Positions 34,010 through 45,959 of a DNA stretch of 64,000 nt are shown piece by piece; position 1 is the stretch's first letter; the number at the start of each line of letters is the position of its first letter. Below the pieces are notes generated by a model. That model was not told the DNA's origin and did not search any database. It worked only from the letters and a program-made list of their open reading frames with translations. Position numbers and translations under genes: made by a program. The DNA comes from Hippasteria phrygiana (lineage: Eukaryota; Echinodermata; Asteroidea; Valvatida; Goniasteridae): contig JAZGUH010000564.1 of assembly GCA_037893225.1 (NCBI GenBank), positions 1,178,001-1,242,000 on the forward strand. Direction: 5' to 3'.

Positions 34010-35101
34010 TTGGCTCATAGCCCAGCCATGTAGGTGTTTGGAATCTAGATATGAAATAATAAGAGTCCGGTTTATCCAGACTGAAGTCTATTATATAGGG
34101 CCGGTCACACTGGCCACGATAACAAAGACGATAACGAAAACGGTGAGAATAAACAGCATTGATTGGTGGAATTGTCGTGCGTGTAATACGCGCGCGTTCC
34201 ATCCACCAATAGGGAGCGTTTATTCGCATAGTTTTCGTTTTCGTTATCGTTATCGTTATCGTGGCCAGTGTGACCGGCCCTTTAGCCTCGGCGTAGCGGC
34301 ACGATCCCACGCTAGATATTCCTCCTGTGGTTCCGCGCTCTATAAATATATGTTGGTCTATATCGGTCAAGAGTTCTAAGCGTATCTTAATATGTTTTAA
34401 TGAAGCGTCCCAACTTAGACCGGGTGATGTGAAATAATGACATGGATCTAATCCGTAATTTACGATACAGATTTTTCTACATTGGCCAATAATAATACGT
34501 CGGTCAATACGTAAAGGTCATGATATTCCCCTAGGTTTTTAATGTTAAAAGTCTGCCATACTTTTTTAGCGTGTTCGTAATCCGAGTCGCTTATGTCAGC
34601 ATCAACCAGGCTGCTATACAAATTATGTTTAGCGGGAAGTTTCGTTTCGTTAAATCTTTCAAAGTCGTTCATGTACTCGTACGGATATACCCTTTTTAAT
34701 CAAAAGGTCGCGTTTATCAAAGTCTATCGATCTACTTAGTTTTTCAATTTATACCTAGAGGTAATCGCTTTATCGATGTATCTAAACGCTTCTCTCGGAC
34801 AAGCGGCTTCCACTTTTTCTAACGACGTGAATAAGAAATGATACGAATCTAAAAATCTGAGTTGCCCCACCGAAAATGAAATGTATTTTTCGACGTTTTA
34901 GGTATACACTTTAGTTTACCGTTGGTTTCTGAAATACTTTCCATAATTAAATGCGCGTCGTAATTTTCTAATGAATGACGACTGGGATTGGCGTTACTCC
35001 GGGTTTTATCTGTAATTTTAAGTTACAGCAGATATGAGCGGCTCCGCGATACTACCCGTGATGTGGCAGTGGTCGCGACATAAATCTCTTTGAAACATAG
35101 T
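34010..35101 (-). pseudogene. Polinton-1 DNA polymerase B, middle part
   Basis: Read on the minus strand from 35,101: a CRDHCHITG zinc-binding half, scattered frames of the exonuclease/linker region, then NDFERFNETKLPAKHNLYSS, ISDSDYEHAKKVWQTF and YHDLYVLTDVLLLA (34,460-34,672), then WDASLKHIKIRLELLTDIDQ at about 34,380. A 185-bp MITE follows, and finally polymerase motif A in the form SYLDSKHLHGWAMSQ at about 34,012-34,060, where the ISL2EU element begins. Several frameshifts and stops are present. It is the piece between the N-terminal part (44.0-45.9 kb) and the C-terminal part (23.5-24.7 kb). Confidence 0.88.
34097..34281. mobile_element. 185-bp MITE inside Polinton PolB
   Basis: The termini GGGCCGGTCACACTGGCCAC (34,098 onward) and their reverse complement ending at 34,280 continue through ACGATAACG repeats. 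The element is nearly palindromic. TTA is present on both sides a few bases out (34,091-34,093 and 34,282-34,284), so a Harbinger-type TTA target is possible but not certain. It interrupts the polymerase between the YAEA block and motif A. Confidence 0.75.
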
Positions 35102-36292
35102 TGTAGAGGATGTCTAATTCCCCCATTGTTTAATCATTAATTTATTGTATTTAAGTAGACGACCTTATTGTAATTTACTAACTTATGCATCGCTCCCACA
35201 TGTTTATTTAACAAGTATAATCACTGGAGACATTGTACGTGTGTATTTCAAACAAACGAACTCTTCATTATCATAAACTTTGGAAGTCAGACACTTGTAG
35301 TTCGTGAATATCATGGTTATTTGATTAGGACATAGTAAATGATTTTCTGCATACTCAGTTTACTTTATTTTAGTTAAAATTCATATATTGTAATAATCTT
35401 ACTGTTAATGGACTTCCATTAAGCAGCCATTATAATTATCTGTTTGACGTGAATTACATGTTGTATTGTCAACTGCTGTTGCCATGTGCGGGAATAGGCT
35501 ACTGCCTGCCCTGACTGTTACAGGTAACGTTTGACACAATTTTGAACGGATTTTAGTTATATAATTTCACATTTTATTTGCCAAATTGCAGCTTAGAGGC
35601 CTTTCTTATTTTGACCGCAAATATTTATAGATCCATTCAGTGATAATTTTAAGAATGATAAGGAAGTGTAAAAGGTGAATTTTGGACTCTAAAAATGGAG
35701 CGTCCTGTAGAGAAATAAGGTCAGAGAGAAACGTGCATTTATGTTGATTACAGAGTATGACCATGACTTGTGCTAAACGATACTGCATGGAGGAATGTGG
35801 GATTTCTAAGTCTACAAACACTATAATTTATGTATGCGTTTCTGTTTAGTGGGCCTATAATTCGTGATCTCAACCATAAGTGTATGAAGTTTTGTGGATT
35901 GGGCGATTGTGTAATAAATTCGTAATCAAGGGCGGACTTATGTTTGGGTTGGGTGTGCTGCATTCGTCGGCGTGCGCTAAAGGTTGCCTACTAGTTTGAG
36001 GTTTTTTCTGCCTTTGAGTATTTGTGCCCAATCGCCCTTTCTATCCTAATGCCATATATTATTTCTTTTTGCGTCAATTTGATAACTTTATGTTACAATA
36101 TAAACTAAAGTACCTGTATAACTGTTTATATACTACTGCCTGCCCTGACTGTTACAGGTGAAGGTTCGTCACTGAATAAACAACTTGAGAGCCAGAATTG
36201 TGTCTGTCAACCAATCTGTCCTGAACCTGTGTGCCAGAGTCCCCCCTTCCCGAGTTCACCACAGAGGCTATCTTCCCTCCTCCCTCCTCACA
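35102..36292 (+). repeat. Gypsy-3 5' LTR
   Basis: 1,191 bp, starting TGTAGAGGATG and ending CCTCCTCACA. It differs from the 3' LTR by a few small indels (for example 7 bp at about 35,204) and single substitutions. The open frames on the minus strand of both LTRs are chance. Confidence 0.95.
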
Positions 36293-36310
36293 AGCGTAGT
36301 CGGCAGGATG
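36293..36310 (+). other. Gypsy-3 primer-binding site, tRNA-Ser type
   Basis: Immediately after the LTR, GCGTAGTCGGCAGGAT is complementary to the acceptor and T-arm end of animal tRNA-Ser (3' end ATCCTGCCGACTACGC). The expected leading TG of the tRNA CCA complement is replaced by A. Confidence 0.75.
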
Positions 36311-37129
36311 GATGGAGTTGAGTCAACAATGAGCACCAGACAAGACTGAGGTCTAGCCCAGATACCAAGATTAAATATCGTCGTAGATCATGTATCCTTA
36401 TTTTTGGTGTAATAACATTTTGTGATCTGATTGTGTTATTGTTTTCTGCTCTAAGTAACAATCATACGGCCAATGTGAGTGTTCATAATACGTTTATAAA
36501 GTGATTTTACAAGTCAAGTGTTAATAGTTCTTTGTGTATTGCCAACTGCAGAAGTTTACACGAGTATATCTAAGTGTTCTTTATCATTTGACTATTAAAA
36601 TTGTTGGTGATTACATTTTATCCTCAAAGATATTTGCCATATTTTAGAGTGGAAGACCAGCCAGCTGAAATTTGTGTGGAATATATTTGCCCTCCTTAAG
36701 TTTTAAATCTTTGAGTTAAGATAAAAGATTAAGACAAAGTTGACATTTTGGCAGTTGTTGTTCGACTATAGAGGTAAAATTAAAGTTGTACTTCATAAGT
36801 GTTAATATTGCCGAACAGCCGAAGCTTACATGTGCTAAATATATATACCCAAGTGCTCTTTTTCATTTGACCTTTTTCATTAAAACCTGGTCATCTTTAA
36901 AGGTGCTTGTCATATTTTAGAGAGGAAGGCCAGTCAGGTTTGCTATAGTGTGCCGACATTTTTGTGTAAGACTAATTTTGCATCGCTTAAAGGTGTTCAA
37001 TCTGCTCGTTAAGATAAAATGTATTACTAAAGAGGTACATTTAATTGTTTTGTTATAAGGGACTGTTGAGTTAATATAAAGTAAGCACAAGTAAATATAT
37101 AAGTGCATACAGTGACATAAAAGTTCATA
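36311..37129 (+). other. Gypsy-3 leader with internal tandem duplication
   Basis: An untranslated leader of about 820 bp. Two imperfect copies at an offset of about 272 bp share TATTTTAGAG(T/A)GGAAG(A/G)CCAG (about 36,639 and 36,911) and a TTGCC...GAAG(T/C)TTACA word upstream. It may contain packaging or promoter functions; none can be assigned. Confidence 0.6.
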
Positions 37130-38449
37130 ATGGTAAAATACGTCAAGGTAAAGGGCAGAGATGTCGTACACCAGTTCCCCTTGAAGGCTGATGATGGGCC
37201 GCTAGCATTGGAAGTCCTTCGAACAGAGCACCCGACTGCACATGGATTATTGTTCAGCAGAGAAGATGATAGTCAGGTAGTTGTTCCCGCTCAAGACGGA
37301 CTCATTGGCCCACCTCTAGATGGATGGGGAGAGTATGAGTACACAGTATTAACACCAACACCTAACCCTACTGCGGCACAACCTACGGTGACAGACAAAC
37401 TACTAGAGATACTGGCCACACCTCGTACCCAGCTGGTGATGTCCCCCGAACGAAAAATCACTCCGTTCGATGGCAAGCCTAATGATGTCCAAGATTTTGT
37501 AACCTCCATTAAGGATGCATATCAGCGATATTCCATACCGACTGTACAGAGGGGTGCATTCCTCGTTGAATACTTACGTGGGGTGCCCAAATCAGAGGTC
37601 AAGGCTCTACTAGCAGGTGGGCAGACGGTAGAAGAGGTGCTCACATTCCTCAAGAACTCGTACGGTGAGAAGTTGGCAGTTGGGGAACTTCAACGACTGT
37701 TCCTAGAGCGAAAGCAACGCCAGGGCGAAGGAGTTAGAGACTTTGCTGTAGACTTAGAGAGACGGTTTCTGCGGCTCACCAGACGTGATGAGAAGCTCTA
37801 TTCATCCCCCAACGCAGCACTGACGGAGCAGTTCATAGAAGGACTGAGTGATACATACATGCGCAATACATGTAGAGACCTATATGAAGGAGGGGCAATG
37901 ACATCCTTTCAAGACCTGCGAGAGTATGTGCTTAAACGGGAGGGACAAGAAGATGCCCGGTATAGAGCCGTCGCCAACAACTCGTCGGCCCAACAAGCCG
38001 CCATGCAGTTGGGAAACGGAAATACAACCTCTACAGTGGACCTCCTCCATGCTTTCAAGGAGATGACGGACAGAGTGGTGAAAGCTGTCCAGGATGTTGT
38101 TAGGCCACCAAACTACCCCCCACAAGAACCTTTCCGGTACCAGAATGACAGACCTTCACCAGATGTTGGCGTACCTTATCCGCAGCAGTGTCCGCAACAG
38201 TTTCCCAACCCCCCTGATGTTCCACAAAGGTTCAGCCAGTCAGGATACAGAGGACCGTGCTATGCATGTGGCTTCATGGGTCACTTTGCCAGGAATTGTC
38301 CCTACAGAGGTACAACCAACGATAGATATCGTGGCAGGGGATTCGTACCTGGAACATCAGCACCCAGATATCAGCAACAACGTTCCGAAGAGAGAGCGCA
38401 GCAAAGCCGTCAGCCACCCCAGGAGTTAAACGGCCAGCCTCTGCTGTAG
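37130..38449 (+). CDS. Gypsy-3 gag
   Basis: A 439-residue Gag, apparently intact. ATG at 37,130 follows CATA and gives MVKYVKVKGRDVVHQFPL. The N-terminal third is a matrix-like segment. A capsid-like region follows (ITPFDGKPNDVQDFVTSIKD, FLVEYLRGVPKSEVKALL, ERKQRQGEGVRDFAVDLERR). A Pro/Gln-rich linker precedes one CCHC knuckle, CYACGFMGHFARNC, and the tail is Arg/Gly-rich. It ends at a TAG. It would form the particle and bind the RNA genome. Confidence 0.92.
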   Translation: MVKYVKVKGRDVVHQFPLKADDGPLALEVLRTEHPTAHGLLFSREDDSQVVVPAQDGLIGPPLDGWGEYEYTVLTPTPNPTAAQPTVTDKLLEILATPRTQLVMSPERKITPFDGKPNDVQDFVTSIKDAYQRYSIPTVQRGAFLVEYLRGVPKSEVKALLAGGQTVEEVLTFLKNSYGEKLAVGELQRLFLERKQRQGEGVRDFAVDLERRFLRLTRRDEKLYSSPNAALTEQFIEGLSDTYMRNTCRDLYEGGAMTSFQDLREYVLKREGQEDARYRAVANNSSAQQAAMQLGNGNTTSTVDLLHAFKEMTDRVVKAVQDVVRPPNYPPQEPFRYQNDRPSPDVGVPYPQQCPQQFPNPPDVPQRFSQSGYRGPCYACGFMGHFARNCPYRGTTNDRYRGRGFVPGTSAPRYQQQRSEERAQQSRQPPQELNGQPLL

Positions 38450-39096
38450 TGAGCCATACAGCGGGGGTTGGTACAGTTGGCTCAACCACCAAAGTAGACC
38501 AGACGTTTCTGGCAAAAACAGTCGGTGAATGTTACTCTGTAACTGTAATGTTCTCTGGTGTAACGGTCCCATGTCTACTAGACCCAGGTTCTCAAGTGAC
38601 GACAGTAGGGGAAAAGTATTTTCACCACTATCTCGCTCCCAGCGGCTTTGAACTTAAGCCAATCCCTGAACTATTCACTCTTGTCTCGGCAAATGGTGCC
38701 AAGATGCCTTACATTGGGTACTTTGAGACGGACATCCACGCCATTGGACAGACTATCAATTCTAGAGTGGTGTTGGTTCTTCGAGAGGAATTCCAAGCCC
38801 CACTGGCGAAAGGAGGTGTACAGGGTATTCTTGGCATGAATGTACTCCAGCAATGTTGGGAAGATCTAATGAGCACAAGCCACAGGTCACATCTAAAGAA
38901 GATTCCTTGGCCAACCCAAGAAAGACCCTATCTGGCAGAGAGCATTAAATGCAGTGGGGGAGACTTTGCAGTTTGGTGGCAACACTGGGAGAGTCGGACA
39001 AGCATACTTGGGAGGACAAGCAGTTGTTTTATCAGCCCGCCAAGCGATCGTGGTACATGCAAGAGGAAGCAAAGGCCCTGGAGGAGGAGTATATGA
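38449..39096 (+). pseudogene. Gypsy-3 aspartic protease frame
   Basis: Follows gag in another frame with no ATG at the start (GTG), as expected for frameshifted Gag-Pol. The active-site segment reads VPCLLDPGSQVTTVG, with Asp-Pro-Gly instead of the usual Asp-Thr/Ser-Gly, and the later conserved segment is QGILGMNVLQQCWEDL. The frame stops being homologous after about 38,945, where a short indel moves the linker to the frame that continues as reverse transcriptase. Confidence 0.8.
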
Positions 39097-42000
39097 AGCT
39101 TTTCTGGAGCCAGCTGTGTGTGGGGGAACCCCTGCAGGAGTCGCCGTTCCCCCATGTCTTGTCAAGGTGGAGTCAGGCAGCTTCAAGGTCACGATGTATA
39201 ACGAGACCAATGCTGACATTGTTGTCCCAAAGTCCGCTGAGCTTGGCACCCTCTATGTGGGATCATTATGTAGCGGAGACAGTACCGACCAAAACGAGAC
39301 CGGGCAATCGCAGACAGCAGCCATAAACACAATCACAACAAGTGGAGAGACAGGCCATCCGGAAACCCCTGTACCAGTAGACATAGGTGTTCAGGTTACT
39401 CCGGGAGAAACGGCAAAGGTAGTTGACCTGCTGAAGAAACACCAGGATGTATTCTCGCGACATGCTCAAGACTCGGGGTATACAGAGACCATCGTTCATC
39501 GCATTGATACAGGGGACAACCATCCGATTCGTCAGCGTCATCGCCCACTTCCACCTTCTCAGTACAGAGCTGTGCGAGAACACATCAGTAGTTTACTGAA
39601 GGAGGGCGTCATACAAGAAAGTGCAAGTCCCTGGGCTTCACCGGTAGTGGTTGTCCAAAAGAAGGATGGCAGTGTACGCCTATGTATAGATTACCGCCAG
39701 CTGAACAAGCTGACACATCGGGATTCGTTCCCTCTCCCTCGAATAGAGGAGTCTCTACAAGCCCTTGGAGGTGCGAAGTATTTTAGCGTGTTGGATCTTA
39801 CGAGTGGATACTATCAAGTAGCAGTACACCCGGATGATGTGCAAAAAACGGCCTTCAGTGTGCCCTTTGGGTTGTTTGAATATACCCGACTGCCCTTTGG
39901 CCTTTCGAATGCACCTGCAACATTCCAACGCCTAATGCAGAGATGCCTGGGTGACCAGTGTTTTGATAATGTGCTAATCTACCTCGATGACATAATTGTG
40001 TACTCACCAGATCTGGATACCCACTTGGTCCATCTTGACAGAGTGTTCAACAGGCTTCGCACCCATGGTCTAAAGCTAAAGCCAGAGAAATGCCATCTTC
40101 TGCAGCCAGAGGTTCAGTACCTTGGTCACCGGGTGTCCAACATTGGGGTGGCAGTGGATCCGGAAAAGGTCAAGGTGGTGCAAGAATGGCCAGAGCCTAC
40201 ATGCGTCAGAGATGTTCGAGCTTTCCTTGGATTCACAGGCTTCTTCCGACGTTTCATACAGGGTTATGCCAGTATCGCTGGTCCATTGTTCCAGTATCTG
40301 AAGGGCAATCAGAAGAAGCAGAAGGGTACCCGACCTGCGAACACCCCCATTGTCCTGGATGAGGCAGGAAAGACAGCCTTTCACACGCTTATTGGTCACC
40401 TTACCTCTGCACCCATTCTCTCCTATGCTGACTTCTCTAGGCCATTCCGGCTTGAAACTGATGCTAGTGCAACAGGGCTTGGAGCCGTTCTGTTTCAGGA
40501 AGATGATAAGGGGAGACGCCATGTCATCGCTTATGCTTCACGGACGCTGCATCCGACAGAGAGAAGTGGGCGCTACAGTGCTTTTAAGTTGGAATTGTTG
40601 GCAGTCAAGTGGGCTGTAACAGAAGTCTTCAAGGACTATCTCCTTGGAAACAAGTGTCATGTCGTAACTGATCACCATCCACTGCTTTTCGTAGATAAGG
40701 CAAATCTGAGATGCATTGAGATGAAGTGGATGCAGCAACTTAGCTCGTACGACTACGAACTAAGCTACAGGCCAGGAAGAAGTAACCAGGCCCCAGATGC
40801 CTTGTCTCGACGGAACGCAGGTGTCAATGCAGTCAAACCAGAGGATGCCTCCCCTCCTCCAGCTGTAGTGGCAACGTCCTCCGAGGTTGGGGCTTGTCTT
40901 GATGGCCACACGCCTGGAATTGAACTTCCAATTGCCTTTGTCCATTGCATTAAAGCTTGTCAGGTTGGGGGCATCCGTTGCCTTCCGGGTTACACGGCAG
41001 AACAGTTGGAGAAGTTACAACAAGAAGACCCTACCATAGCACAGGTCGTGTGTTATGTGCGACGGGGAGAGAAGCCAGGCAAGATGGAACGAGATAAGCT
41101 TGATAGAAAGGTCCTGGCCATGCTTCGAGACTGGAAGCGTCTTTTCATCAAAGACGGATTGCTCTGCCGGAAGGCTGTTTCCCCAAATGACCAGCAGCAT
41201 ATTTTCCAGTTAGTGACTCCAGGGACCATACAAGAGGAGGTTGTGAGGAGATTCCACGATGATGCGGGTCACTTCGGCCCCAAACGTACCTGGCGTCTCA
41301 TATGGAAGCAATTCTACTGGCGCAACATGGAAGAATGTGTCAAGGAATGGTGTAGCAGGTGGCAGCGCTGTGCCGTTAGCAAACCTCCTGTGCACCAGAC
41401 TAGACCACCATTTTCTGCCCTGTCGGCTTCTGCACCCATGGAGACCATTGCTATGGACTTTACGGTTCTAGAGGCATCTAAGGATGGCTTCGAGAATGTC
41501 TTAATTGTCACCGACGTATTCACCAAATATGCATGGGCAATTCCTACAAAGGATCAGAAAGCGGTTACTGTCGCAAGGTGTCTGGTTAAACATGTGTTTC
41601 TACCTTATGGTTGCCCCCTTCGCCTACATTCAGACTGTGGTCGTAACTTTGAGTCACGACTAGTCCAGGAGCTCTGCGACATGTACGGAGTCCAAAAAAG
41701 CAAGACTACCCCATACCACCCAGCGGGAAACGGGCAATGCGAAAGGTTCAATCGGACATTACACAACATGCTAGCAGCCCTCCCTGACCAGAAGAAGCGA
41801 CGATGGACGGAGTACTTACCTGGATTGGTGTTCGCATATAACAACACTTAACATTCGACGACAGGGGTCGACCCCTTTTTCTTGATGTTCGGAAGAAACG
41901 GCCGCTTCCCACAGAGTTTGGATTTAGGCGGGGAAGCCCCAAGGGGGAAGGCCGGCCACCCACAGTCATATGCCGTCCGGCATCAGAAGGCGCTCAAGGT

Positions 42001-42589
42001 GGCAAGGAGTGTGGCTATCAAGAATTCACAGCTGGCCGCTACAGCCCGTCAAGCACTTCGAGCACGTTGTGTGTTTGAGAAACCCTTAGGGGTCGGTCAG
42101 TATGTCCTTATTAGGCGGCATGCACGTCAAGGCCGATGTAAACTCCAGGACCATTGGGAGGTGGAACCTTATATGGTGATTAAACAACCATATGATGGCC
42201 AGCCTGTGTATGTGGTTCGCAACCGGTCGGGAAGTGAGAAGGTAGTCCACCGCTCACATATCAAACATTTCCCGTGGCTACCCGAGGGGCAACTCGAGGA
42301 GTCTCCTTCAGACGTATCGAGTGACGACTCACAAAGCTCATCCTCTCCAAGGGCCTATGTCCTCCGACCATGTGTCCAGCCTTTCAATGCAGCCATTCTT
42401 GATGGACCTGAGCTGACCATGAAAGCTCATACTAAGTCAGACGAACCCAAGTTAGAGGTTTTAGAGGAAGAGGATGTTGTGCCAGACCGTATTCCGAGGC
42501 CAGACCAGAACAGGGAAGATGGGTCTTCGTCTCCGAGGTATCCGGTTCGGTCCACTCGCGGCAAGCAGCCGTGCCGTTTTACCTCGTAA
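38954..42589 (+). pseudogene. Gypsy-3 pol: RT, RNase H, integrase (one internal stop)
   Basis: Reverse transcriptase: GVIQESASPWASPVVVVQKK, RLCIDYRQLN, FGLSNAPATFQRLM and the catalytic LIYLDDIIVYS. RNase H: LETDASATGLGAVLFQ, KLELLAVKWAV, HVVTDHHPLL, PDALSRR. Integrase: HDDAGHFGPKR with ...WCSRWQRCA, where one zinc-ligand Cys is Trp (TGG); core AMDFTVLEA, LHSDCGRNFES, GNGQCERFNRTL with D-D-E. A TAA at 41,849-41,851 stops the frame after AYNNT. The same frame resumes with STTGVDPFFLMFGR and runs to 42,589 through a GPY/F-like tail and an acidic C-terminus. One frameshift, one stop and one Cys loss are the only evident lesions. Confidence 0.93.
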
Positions 42590-42852
42590 CCCTGTTGTTA
42601 CTTCAAGTAATTGTTGTGTTTAACCTGTTTGAGTTTGTAGTTTAGCCTTGCTCAAGTTGTTGTGAATGCTGTGCATTCCCCCCCCCCCCCAAAAAAAATA
42701 AAAATATAGCGCTCTCAGGTTTATTGGTCATGGTATTCTCTGTAATGTCAGTCAAGCATGCAGGTTCTGTTCGAGTCAATCTTTTCCAGTCATCAGTATC
42801 TTGTATGTATTCCCGAGTCTTCGAGGACGATGACTCCTAGGCGGGGAAGAGT

Positions 42853-44040
42853 TGTAGAGGATGTCTAATTCCCCCATTGTTTAATCATTAATTTATTGTA
42901 TTTAAGTAGACGACCTTATTGTAATTTACTAACTTATGCATCGCTCCACATTTAACAAGTATAATCACTGGAGACATTGTACGTGTGTATTTCAAACAAA
43001 CGAACTCTTCATTATCATAAACTTTGGAAGTCAGACACTTGTAGTTCGTGAATATCATGGTTATTTGATTAGGACATAGTAAATGATTTTCTGCATACTC
43101 AGTTTACTTTATTTTAGTTAAAATTCATATATTGTAATAATCTTACTGTTAATGGACTTCCATTAAGCAGCCATTATAATTATCTGTTTGACGTGAATTA
43201 CATGTTGTAATTGTCAACTGCTGTTGCCATGTGCGGGAATAGGCTACTGCCTGCCCTGACTGTTACAGGTAACGTTTGACACAATTTTGAACGGATTTTA
43301 ATTATATAATTTCACATTTTATTTGCCAAATTGCAGCTTAGAGGCCTTTCTTATTTTGACCGCAAATATTTATAGATCCATTCAGTGATAATTTTAAGAA
43401 TGATAAGGAAGTGTAAAAGGTGAATTTTGGACTCTAAAAATGGAGCGTCCTGTAGAGAAATAAGGTCAGAGAGAAACGTGCATTTATGTTGATTACAGAG
43501 TATGACCATGACTTGTGCTAAACGATACTGCATGGAGGAATGTGGGATTTCTAAGTCTACAAACACTATAATTTATGTATGCGTTTCTGTTTAGTGGGCC
43601 TATAATTCGTGATCTCAACCATAAGTGTATGAAGTTTTGTGGATTGGGCGATTGTGTAATAAATTCGTAATCAAGGGCGGACTTATGTTTGGGTTGGGTG
43701 TGCTGCATTCGTCGGCGTGCGCTAAAGGTTGCCTACTAGTTTGAGGTTTTTTCTGCCTTTGAGTATTTGTGCCCAATCGCCCTTTCTATCCTAATGCCAT
43801 ATATTATTTCTTTTTGCGTCAATTTGATAACTTTATGTTACAATATAAACTAAAGTACCTGTATAACTGTTTATATACTACTGCCTGCCCTGACTGTTAC
43901 AGGTGAAGGTTCGTCACTGAATAAACAACTTGAGAGCCAGAATTGTGTCTGTCAACCAATCTGTCCTGAACCTGTGTGCCAGAGTCCCCCCTCCTTCCCG
44001 AGTTCACCACAGAGGCTATCTTCCCTCCTCCCTCCTCACA
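42853..44040 (+). repeat. Gypsy-3 3' LTR
   Basis: 1,188 bp, a near-identical copy of the 5' LTR, ending CCTCCTCACA at 44,040. A purine-rich tract precedes it. Confidence 0.95.
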
Positions 44041-45909
44041 TATATTACACAATTTTAGAGGATATTTCTCTTTGCGCTCGTCCAAGTTATGCGCCCTTTG
44101 AAATCTTTCGTGTATAGCCGATATCATATCTTTTTTAATATACTGAACTCTTTTCCCGGTCGGATAGACCAGTGGGATGTGTTTATCGGTGATGATCGCC
44201 AGTAGTTCTTCGTTAGTTTTTTTGTCTAAATCTTTCAAATTTAAACTTCTGGATAAGTACACTGGCAATTGTTTATTTCGTAGTTAAAGGGGTACTCGCA
44301 AATCCAACAATCTTTAGCATCGTTATATTTTAACTCGTCTTTAGGCGTAAAAATAATGGGTTCGGGATTCTCAAATATTTCGTTGATGTATTCTTTTTCG
44401 GCTAGTAAATTATCTAAAAAATGCATCGTTGCGTGTTTTAGGCTCGTCCAAAACTTGGTCGTCGGGTCCGATTATGATATAAGCGTAGCCGCATGCTTTG
44501 TGTTCGTCAGTCTTTATAGTAAACGTTTCTTCGTCGGGCGATTGTTATGGTACTAAGATACTTTCAAAGTCCGCGTATATAATAAAAGGTACCGGTTGTC
44601 TATTTCTAATTTTTTTAAATTTTACAATATTGTTGTTTTTATCGGGTAATTCGACTTTAGCGGGTCTTTGGCTAACACCCATACAATCTTCTCTGTGTTT
44701 GTCTAGAATATCTTGTCTGCTAAAATGTTGCAGGCACCACGTACACAAATATTTATGACCGTTGTGTTTAGTTTCTTTAGACAATAAACGGTCGAGGTTT
44801 TTATCCAACAATAATGATTATTATCGTCTTGAGAAAATAACAACAGATTGATGACTGGGTCTCGTAGAGAAGAAGCTGTTATTCTCAGCGGGGAAATTTC
44901 GTTTTCATAACCAAAGACGTTGATGGAAAGATTATTTTGCTTTTCGATCTTATCGATATCCGTGATAGGAGTTGGAAACTCTACGCCGGTACAATTTAAT
45001 CCATCGTCTTCTTCATAGATGAAAGTTTTATCGTAATGAATTCTTTAGTCGGGTTGGTTTTAATCGATTCTTTGACAGAGGGTTTAAATAATCCTAAAAG
45101 CCGCTCTTAACGCCCATCTTATGCATTGCTGGTCTTTGTTTTTTACGTTTATGACCGCGTGTTTATGTTCTATGTGTTGGGGTAATGGAATGTAAGAATC
45201 ACCTCTTATCGGTTGATATCTAGAAACATTAATGTAGAGCGCTTTTAAATCGTGAATGACCCAACCGCTTCCATTTTCTTGAAATATTTCTATTTTTTCG
45301 ATTATGCTATTTGTCGTTGTACTTTGTTTTCTATTCCGTCTTCGTTTAATACGACCGATTGAAAGCCAAGAAACATACTAGTGTCTTCAACAAAAGTGCC
45401 GTCTGTATTATTTTTTAATGCAAGTTGAAATTTAAATCCTCGAATTTTTAAGTCTTTAAATTTGTCTATGATTGTGATCTTGTTTTCGTAAAAAAAATGC
45501 TATAGGATCGACTAGAATTCTGTCAATATGCATCTCGTAATTGCGTAAATGATATCTGAATGGTCTTGGAGTTGTTTCGTTAAAATGTAATTGTTGAAAT
45601 GTTGCGTTTTATAGTACCGCCTTATAGCAGATTCTGAATCTTTTTTAATATACTGGCCTCTTTTTCCGGTAGGATCGCCCAGAGGGCGATTAAATTTCCA
45701 TAACATTTTTTAGATTTGAAACGCACATTTTTATCAAGCGCTTCATTCTTTTTGATGACAGATATATAGTCTCGTCTGATATACGTATCATCGCGTCCGG
45801 TTGGTGATCCTAAAGGAATTTCGTATTTGTCGATATACTTTTTTAGATTGTATTTTGACCATCGTGTGTAGCCTGTCGCGGGTATAATTATATCTCTGAT
45901 ATTTTCCAT
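44041..45909 (-). pseudogene. Polinton-1 DNA polymerase B, N-terminal part with SAP-like repeats
   Basis: Starts MENIRDIIIPATGY at 45,909. Two SAP-like units follow (LKKYIDKYEIPLGSPTGRDD...YIRRDYISVI; PLGDPTGKRGQYIKKD). Then come, in broken frames, the N-terminal polymerase/exonuclease region (INVKNKDQQCIRW, FPTPITDI, INVFGYE), a C2H2-like CTWCLQHFSRQDILDKHREDC, and exonuclease motif I as PFIIYADFESIL (44,545-44,811). A zinc-binding half CWICEYPF lies at about 44,300. A third SAP-like unit (TDKHIPLVYPTGKRVQYIKK) follows it at 44,100-44,268, out of the normal order, and ends at the Gypsy-3 LTR. Many frameshifts; non-functional. Confidence 0.85.
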
Positions 45910-45959
45910 CTTTATAATAGATGATTATTTTATTTTATTATTAAAACAAAATATATCAT

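Larger units (their letters stand above)
35102..44040 (+). mobile_element. Gypsy-3: near-complete Ty3/Gypsy LTR retrotransposon
   Basis: An 8.94-kb element with 5' LTR 35,102-36,292, primer-binding site, gag, pol, a purine-rich tract (GGCGGGGAAGAG, 42,841-42,851) and 3' LTR 42,853-44,040. It lies inside Polinton PolB in the opposite orientation. The bases flanking the two LTRs (ATAGT on the left, TATAT on the right) do not form a target duplication, which suggests recombination after insertion or loss of one flank. The coding frame has one frameshift near 38,945 and one stop at 41,849. Confidence 0.95.

Noticed and set aside
34038..34370. ORFs on both strands with TITKTKT-type runs
   Set aside because: They run through a palindromic MITE with ACGATAACG repeats.
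35606..35963. Minus-strand ORFs repeated at 43,351-43,708
   Set aside because: They lie inside the two LTRs of Gypsy-3. Their duplication reflects the LTRs, not gene conservation.
36917..37171. Minus-strand ORF rich in Tyr/Leu/Cys
   Set aside because: Antisense to the Gypsy-3 leader and gag start, AT-rich composition, no family.
37291..41969. Numerous minus-strand and alternate-frame ORFs
   Set aside because: Shadows of the Gypsy-3 gag and pol frames.
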